Below are positions 6,941 through 9,723 of a DNA stretch of 9,723 bases, one piece after another (the first letter of the stretch is position 1; the number at the start of each line of letters is the position of its first letter). Where the stretch lies: positions 1 through 9,723 of the forward strand of contig QFOI01000105.1 of NCBI GenBank assembly GCA_003241175.1. The letters are read 5' to 3'. Both the position numbers and the translations under genes were made by a program. The stretch comes from Pseudopedobacter saltans. GTDB lineage: Bacteria > Bacteroidota > Bacteroidia > Chitinophagales > Chitinophagaceae. Below the pieces are notes generated by a model. That model searched no databases, was not told the origin of the DNA, and worked only from the letters and a program-made list of their open reading frames with translations.

Positions 6941-7537
6941 ATGCTCAACCTGAAATCCTACTGGATTGCGCTTTTTCTTGTAGCCCCCAATTTTGTATCT
7001 GCCCAAGAGCAGAATGCCGATTCCATTAAAAAAAATTATCCTAATCCGAAAAAAGCAACCATTCGATCATTAATTCTACCAGGTTGGGGACAGGTCTACA
7101 ACAAACAATATTGGAAAGCGCCGATTGCGCTAGGCGCAGTCACAGTACCAGCAGTTTTGTTTTTCAATAATAAAAATGAAAAAAACAATGCACAGAAAAA
7201 TTATATGATTTTGGTGGATGCGATACACAACAACACAGGCAAAATTGACTATTCAAAAATCCAACAGCTAGACGAAAAATACCTAACGGCTTTTGAGGGA
7301 TCCAAAAATTATAACCTATTGTTGTCAAGTGTTCAGTCCTATAGAAACCAACAGCGAAAATATCAAGATTATGCAGCGTTATGGTGTATAATCTTTTGGG
7401 GATTAAATGTTGCAGATGCGACCGTATCAGCACATCTTAAACACTTCGACATAAGTCCAAATCTCTTCATTAATTCTAACGGATTGTCTAGCAACGTATT
7501 TGCGGCAGTAAAAGTCAATTGGAAATACATCAGGTAG
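6941..7537 (+). CDS. DUF5683-family membrane protein
   Basis: The 198-residue protein starts with a signal-peptide-like segment (SYWIALFLVAPNFVSA, likely cut near residue 21). It then carries the DUF5683 hallmark at 42-62: RSLILPGWGQ, a short basic stretch and KQYWKAP. Membrane segments follow near 60-76 and 145-165, the latter including WGLNVADATVSAHL. The segment between (about 80-140) is polar and probably helical. DUF5683 is widespread in Bacteroidota, and its function is not known to me. The gene is 72 nt downstream of the regulator. A weak TACATTGC box lies in that gap, so it may be co-transcribed or have a poor promoter of its own. Confidence 0.82.
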   Translation: MLNLKSYWIALFLVAPNFVSAQEQNADSIKKNYPNPKKATIRSLILPGWGQVYNKQYWKAPIALGAVTVPAVLFFNNKNEKNNAQKNYMILVDAIHNNTGKIDYSKIQQLDEKYLTAFEGSKNYNLLLSSVQSYRNQQRKYQDYAALWCIIFWGLNVADATVSAHLKHFDISPNLFINSNGLSSNVFAAVKVNWKYIR

Positions 7538-7642
7538 ATTTATAAAAGCTTTTAAATTTTTCCTATAATTTACAAATCGTTAAATATCAATTAGTTAAGT
7601 TGACTAATGTATTTTTGGCAGATAACCAAATTTATTTTTTGT

Positions 7643-7674
7643 TTTGTTAGTTATTGATTTTCAGCATATTTTTG
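7643..7674 (+). promoter_or_regulatory. Consensus Bacteroidota promoter in the junction spacer
   Basis: TTTG (7643-7646) is followed after 20 nt by TATTTTTG (7667-7674), a full match to the TTTG-N19-21-TAnnTTTG form, pointing right. Transcription would start near 7681 and meet a terminator at 7712-7739, so the product may be a very short RNA. Another TATTTTTG occurs at 7610-7617 without a good -33 box. Confidence 0.5.
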
Positions 7675-7698
7675 AACTGTTACCGCATAAATAGAGGT

Positions 7699-7711
7699 AA
7701 TAAAAGTTTCT
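7699..7711 (+). repeat. 13-bp direct repeat, copy 1
   Basis: AATAAAAGTTTCT here recurs exactly at 7804-7816. Each copy is preceded by GAGGT and, further left, by CCGCATA (7683-7689 and 7774-7780), so the shared pattern is longer than 13 bp but with unequal spacers. It may be a duplicated recognition or attachment motif. Confidence 0.6.
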
Positions 7712-7739
7712 AAAAAGGGTGTTTCTACACTCTTTTTTT
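7712..7739. terminator. Intrinsic terminator, usable in both directions
   Basis: AAAAAGGGTGT (7712-7722) pairs with ACACTCTTTTT (7727-7737), with one G-T pair and a TTCT loop. Seven T's follow the stem on the plus strand and a T-rich end lies on the minus strand. It can end transcripts from the DUF5683 gene or the nearby promoter, and from the minus-strand cassette. Confidence 0.75.
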
Positions 7740-7790
7740 ATGCCAAATCATCAAATAACTATGGGGATTTTGTCCGCATATACATAATAT

Positions 7791-7841
7791 TTTGAGGTCT
7801 GTAAATAAAAGTTTCTTCGCTTCAAATATACAGACCTCAAA
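7791..7841. repeat. Perfect 13-bp inverted repeat with a 25-nt loop
   Basis: TTTGAGGTCTGTA (7791-7803) and TACAGACCTCAAA (7829-7841) are exact reverse complements. The structure lies 20 nt beyond the stop of the last cassette gene, has no T-tract on either side and encloses one copy of the 13-bp direct repeat. Possible roles are a recombination site, a replication or packaging signal, or an mRNA-stabilising stem. Confidence 0.7.
7804..7816 (+). repeat. 13-bp direct repeat, copy 2
   Basis: This is the second AATAAAAGTTTCT copy, 105 nt to the right of the first and inside the loop of the inverted repeat. Confidence 0.6.
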
Positions 7842-7861
7842 CCATTTAACAAAACATTTTT

Positions 7862-8641
7862 TTATTTGCGTTTTTTCTTGCCAAATAACCGACCTACAAA
7901 ACCCAAACAGACGATACAAGCAGCGACCACAACAACAATAACCCAAACACTCGTTTTTGTTTCATATTGTACCACCCCGTTAGCATCCGTAACAACATTA
8001 CCCGCTTGATCTGTTTTCGGCTGGACTAAGGCAGTACTAACAGAATTTAACGCATTAGATACAGTATTCGATACAGCAGAAGCACCCGAAGCCACCGAAG
8101 ATTGCGAACCGTAATTTTTTAACCAATAGTCGGTTTTTTTCAGTTCCGCAACGGCAGCAACATTATCAATCTGATACTTTACCCAACTTTCATTGTATTT
8201 ACTTCCAAGAGTGGGAGCGGTAAATACTTTGTTATCCGTTGGCAATATACCACCCGCCAAAAGTTGGCAAGCAATTTCGATTAACTGATTATCTGCAGGA
8301 ATATTAAAATACTGTGATTGATAGGGGAGGGCTGCCCTCGCAACTAAATACCAGTTCCCACCGTCACCAAAATTATCCATTGCGCCCGCATCACCTTGCA
8401 ATGCTTGTGCAATACCGTTCTTTAGATCACTTCGCACCATATCCCAAACATCTGCTCCAAATTCCTTTGACTTATCCCCGTTTACATTGATCGAAAACCC
8501 GTAAAAATGTTGTCTTAGATAATACCAATCTGAATGACCTTTAAAAAGACCACCAACCAATTTTCCCAAAGAACCCGTCACCGCACTAATTGCAGCTTTT
8601 CCCGCAGGAGTGCCAGCAAAAGCCATTAACTGAATTGCCAT
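7862..8641 (-). CDS. Uncharacterised tail-anchored membrane protein, possible phage structural protein
   Basis: I do not recognise the family of this 259-residue protein. The N-terminus (about 8-34) is rich in Gly, Ala and Ser with spaced Lys, like an amphipathic membrane-active helix, and is not a normal signal peptide. A folded-looking region with many aromatic residues follows (38-175, for example HSDWYYLRQHFYGFS). Next is a low-complexity Ser/Ala/Val/Asn linker (178-206) and a DQAGNVVTDANG stretch near 211-222. It ends with one membrane segment (about 231-250) and a basic tail, KKKRK. The ATG directly follows the stop of the preceding gene (TAAATG), a sign of translational coupling. Tight packing, membrane anchoring and lack of host-like families suggest a phage virion or host-lysis role, but no homology was recognised and other secreted or conjugation-type systems remain possible. 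Confidence 0.7.
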   Translation of the reverse strand: MAIQLMAFAGTPAGKAAISAVTGSLGKLVGGLFKGHSDWYYLRQHFYGFSINVNGDKSKEFGADVWDMVRSDLKNGIAQALQGDAGAMDNFGDGGNWYLVARAALPYQSQYFNIPADNQLIEIACQLLAGGILPTDNKVFTAPTLGSKYNESWVKYQIDNVAAVAELKKTDYWLKNYGSQSSVASGASAVSNTVSNALNSVSTALVQPKTDQAGNVVTDANGVVQYETKTSVWVIVVVVAACIVCLGFVGRLFGKKKRK

Positions 8642-8923
8642 TTATTTTTGTTTTTTGCAGATTAAATAATATAGTACGGGAATCAAACCCAAAGCCAACC
8701 ACCACCAAGAAAACGCACTTTTAACAGCATTCGGAATGCTTTGCACCTTTGGTTTAACATAGGTTATAATTACGTCCTCTGTTTTCGTTGTCGTACCATT
8801 GTAACCCGTGCTTTGGTTATAGTTTGGATCACTCCAAGCAGGCGCACCGCTTATATCTATTTGCATAGGTTTGCCCGTCAATATTTCGTCAATAGTAAAT
8901 ATACCTTTTGTTAAATATGCCAT
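8642..8923 (-). CDS. Uncharacterised small protein with one C-terminal membrane segment
   Basis: This 93-residue protein has a polar N-terminal part (1-65) containing a Gly/Asn/Thr-rich stretch near 36-47, a short beta-like VIITYV segment at 51-56, and a single membrane helix at about 71-88 (beginning SWWWLALG). It ends in a basic tail, CKKQK. It shares its architecture, not its sequence, with the downstream 259-residue protein. The start is only 2 nt after the upstream stop, and its own stop abuts the next ATG, so it is clearly part of a coupled operon. I recognise no family. A small virion membrane protein or minor coat protein is one possibility, from layout only. Confidence 0.7.
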   Translation of the reverse strand: MAYLTKGIFTIDEILTGKPMQIDISGAPAWSDPNYNQSTGYNGTTTKTEDVIITYVKPKVQSIPNAVKSAFSWWWLALGLIPVLYYLICKKQK

Positions 8924-8925
8924 AA

Positions 8926-9681
8926 CTATAAATTGTTTTTTTCAATAATATAAGAAGAATCATTTTCTATACCTATCGTGAAATCACCATTTACAACAAT
9001 CAAAGGAAAATAATTAGTAGAAAACAAACCATCCATATTTATACTATTTAAAAGATTAGGAAAACCATTAAATAACAATGTATTGTAACCAATTGCTTTA
9101 ATATCCATTTCTTTTAATGAATTATTTGTATCATCCAAATTATTATAAACCACCAAATAAGGATTAGAACAATCAAAAGTTACAATCTTTGCCAAATTAA
9201 TAAAATCAACTATTACAGTAAAAGAAATTACATCATTAATACTAATACTATTGTTTTGCATAAAACCATCGATAGTATTCATATCAAAAGGTAAAAAATC
9301 AATTCTACTAACAGTTTTATTAACTGTTTTATCACCATTAACTGTATGGATAATATATTGTACATCAGCATAAATAAACCAATCTACGCCACCCACATAA
9401 CTCATACCTTCATCACTAAAATTGATTGCTGAAATTCCACCCCCTTCACCAGAATTATAAACAGACTTTGCCAAACTATATTCAATATGACATTTATCCG
9501 TATTTATATCCGAACTAAACAAATACAAATTATCTTCCTTACTGTTTGGCGGTAAATATCGACCACCAAAATTTATAGAAACACTTTTTACTAAAGGCTT
9601 TACAACTCGAAATTTTCTTCGCTTTATATTGTATCTATTTAATATAGAAACATCACCAAAAGAAAAATTATACTCACTCAT
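8926..9681 (-). CDS. Uncharacterised AT-rich, beta-rich protein
   Basis: I recognise no family for this 251-residue protein. It has no signal peptide or membrane segment and is rich in Asn, Ile, Ser and Asp with alternating hydrophobic stretches (for example VISFTVIVDFI near 152-162 and YFPLIVVNGDFTIGI near 225-239). This suggests a beta-sandwich or spike-like fold. The gene is much more AT-rich than its partners: 9061-9120 has 13 G or C in 60, while 8041-8100 in the 259-residue gene has 27 in 60. The minus-strand frame stays open for 14 more codons to the window edge, so a start upstream of 9681 cannot be excluded, although the ATG used is reasonable. Overlapping frames offer possible upstream stops at about 9700 and 9718. 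It leads the visible part of the coupled three-gene unit. Confidence 0.68.
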   Translation of the reverse strand: MSEYNFSFGDVSILNRYNIKRRKFRVVKPLVKSVSINFGGRYLPPNSKEDNLYLFSSDINTDKCHIEYSLAKSVYNSGEGGGISAINFSDEGMSYVGGVDWFIYADVQYIIHTVNGDKTVNKTVSRIDFLPFDMNTIDGFMQNNSISINDVISFTVIVDFINLAKIVTFDCSNPYLVVYNNLDDTNNSLKEMDIKAIGYNTLLFNGFPNLLNSINMDGLFSTNYFPLIVVNGDFTIGIENDSSYIIEKNNL

Positions 9682-9723
9682 TTTAATATTTTTTATAGTT
9701 AATAAAGTGCGTTCCTTACATCT

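Larger units (their letters stand above)
7538..7861. other. Gene-free junction spacer between host genes and the unknown cassette
   Basis: This 324-nt, mostly AT-rich stretch has no credible coding region; the longest plus-strand reading frame in its middle is a 14-codon ORF at 7740. It holds a plus-strand promoter, a terminator, an imperfect direct repeat and a large inverted repeat, each listed separately. Gene density and gene type change across it, so it is the likely boundary of an inserted element, though no proven attachment site is visible. Confidence 0.6.

Noticed and set aside
7740..7784. A 14-codon ORF just after the terminator T-tract, considered as a leader peptide
   Set aside because: It follows a terminator, has no ribosome binding site and no downstream gene on that strand; chance is likely.
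7725..7946. Minus-strand 73-codon frame rich in Cys and Arg
   Set aside because: It overlaps the membrane-helix end of the 259-residue gene in another frame and runs into the terminator; it looks like a shadow.
8639..8644. Overlapping TAAATG junction considered as a frameshift or gene fusion site
   Set aside because: Both neighbours are complete proteins with their own C-terminal membrane segments; this is ordinary translational coupling.
7862..9681. Filamentous-phage pIII/pVIII or specific virus family assignment
   Set aside because: No signal peptides, Zot-like gene or recognisable motif is present, so naming a virus family would be guesswork.
1..9723. CRISPR arrays, tRNA, rRNA and insertion-sequence transposases
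   Set aside because: No regular repeat-spacer arrays, tRNA-like cloverleaf sequence, rRNA segments or transposase motifs were seen on either strand.

Overview
The window looks like chromosomal DNA of a Bacteroidota bacterium. The gene families point that way (a DUF5683 protein, a secreted M1 aminopeptidase with a HEAT-like tail, a PAS-LuxR regulator). So do AT-rich spacers, the near absence of Shine-Dalgarno sequences, and several matches to the Bacteroidota promoter form TTG/TTTG - about 20 nt - TAnnTTTG. The species cannot be named from this sequence. Positions 1 to about 7540 read as ordinary host chromosome. From about 7740 to the right edge the content changes to compact genes of no recognisable family, most likely the end of an integrated phage or similar element.

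Left block, minus strand. A secreted M1 zinc aminopeptidase (4359-1867) ends at a good intrinsic terminator. Then follow a YhbP-like FMN-binding split-barrel protein, the flavin prenyltransferase UbiX, and a FUSC-family membrane protein cut by the left window edge. The last three are spaced 13 and 20 nt apart and look like one operon. It joins prenyl-FMN synthesis, a probable flavin-binding protein and a possible aromatic-acid exporter. No UbiD decarboxylase is visible.

Middle block. A 52-residue DUF1328/YtjA membrane protein, too short for many gene callers, sits on the plus strand at 4499-4657 and diverges from the aminopeptidase across a spacer holding a nested palindrome. It converges on a secreted DUF1349 protein, and a perfect 15-bp-arm hairpin terminator separates the two. 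The DUF1349 gene lies downstream of a maltose O-acetyltransferase (Maa) on the minus strand. Maa diverges from a PAS-LuxR regulator, and the two predicted -7 boxes touch head to head, so the two genes may share one control point. A DUF5683 membrane protein follows the regulator on the plus strand.

Right block. The 324-bp spacer 7538-7861 holds no gene but is rich in signals: a good plus-strand promoter followed about 40 nt later by a terminator, an imperfect repeat with a weak resemblance to dif, and a 13-bp perfect inverted repeat with a 25-nt loop. Three minus-strand genes of unknown family then run to the right edge, with gaps of 2 and 0 nt. Two encode proteins with one C-terminal membrane segment and a lysine-rich tail. 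The third is strikingly AT-rich and predicted to be beta-rich. This cassette is the best candidate for something undescribed. A virion or membrane-protein module of a small phage fits its layout, but no hallmark gene is in view.
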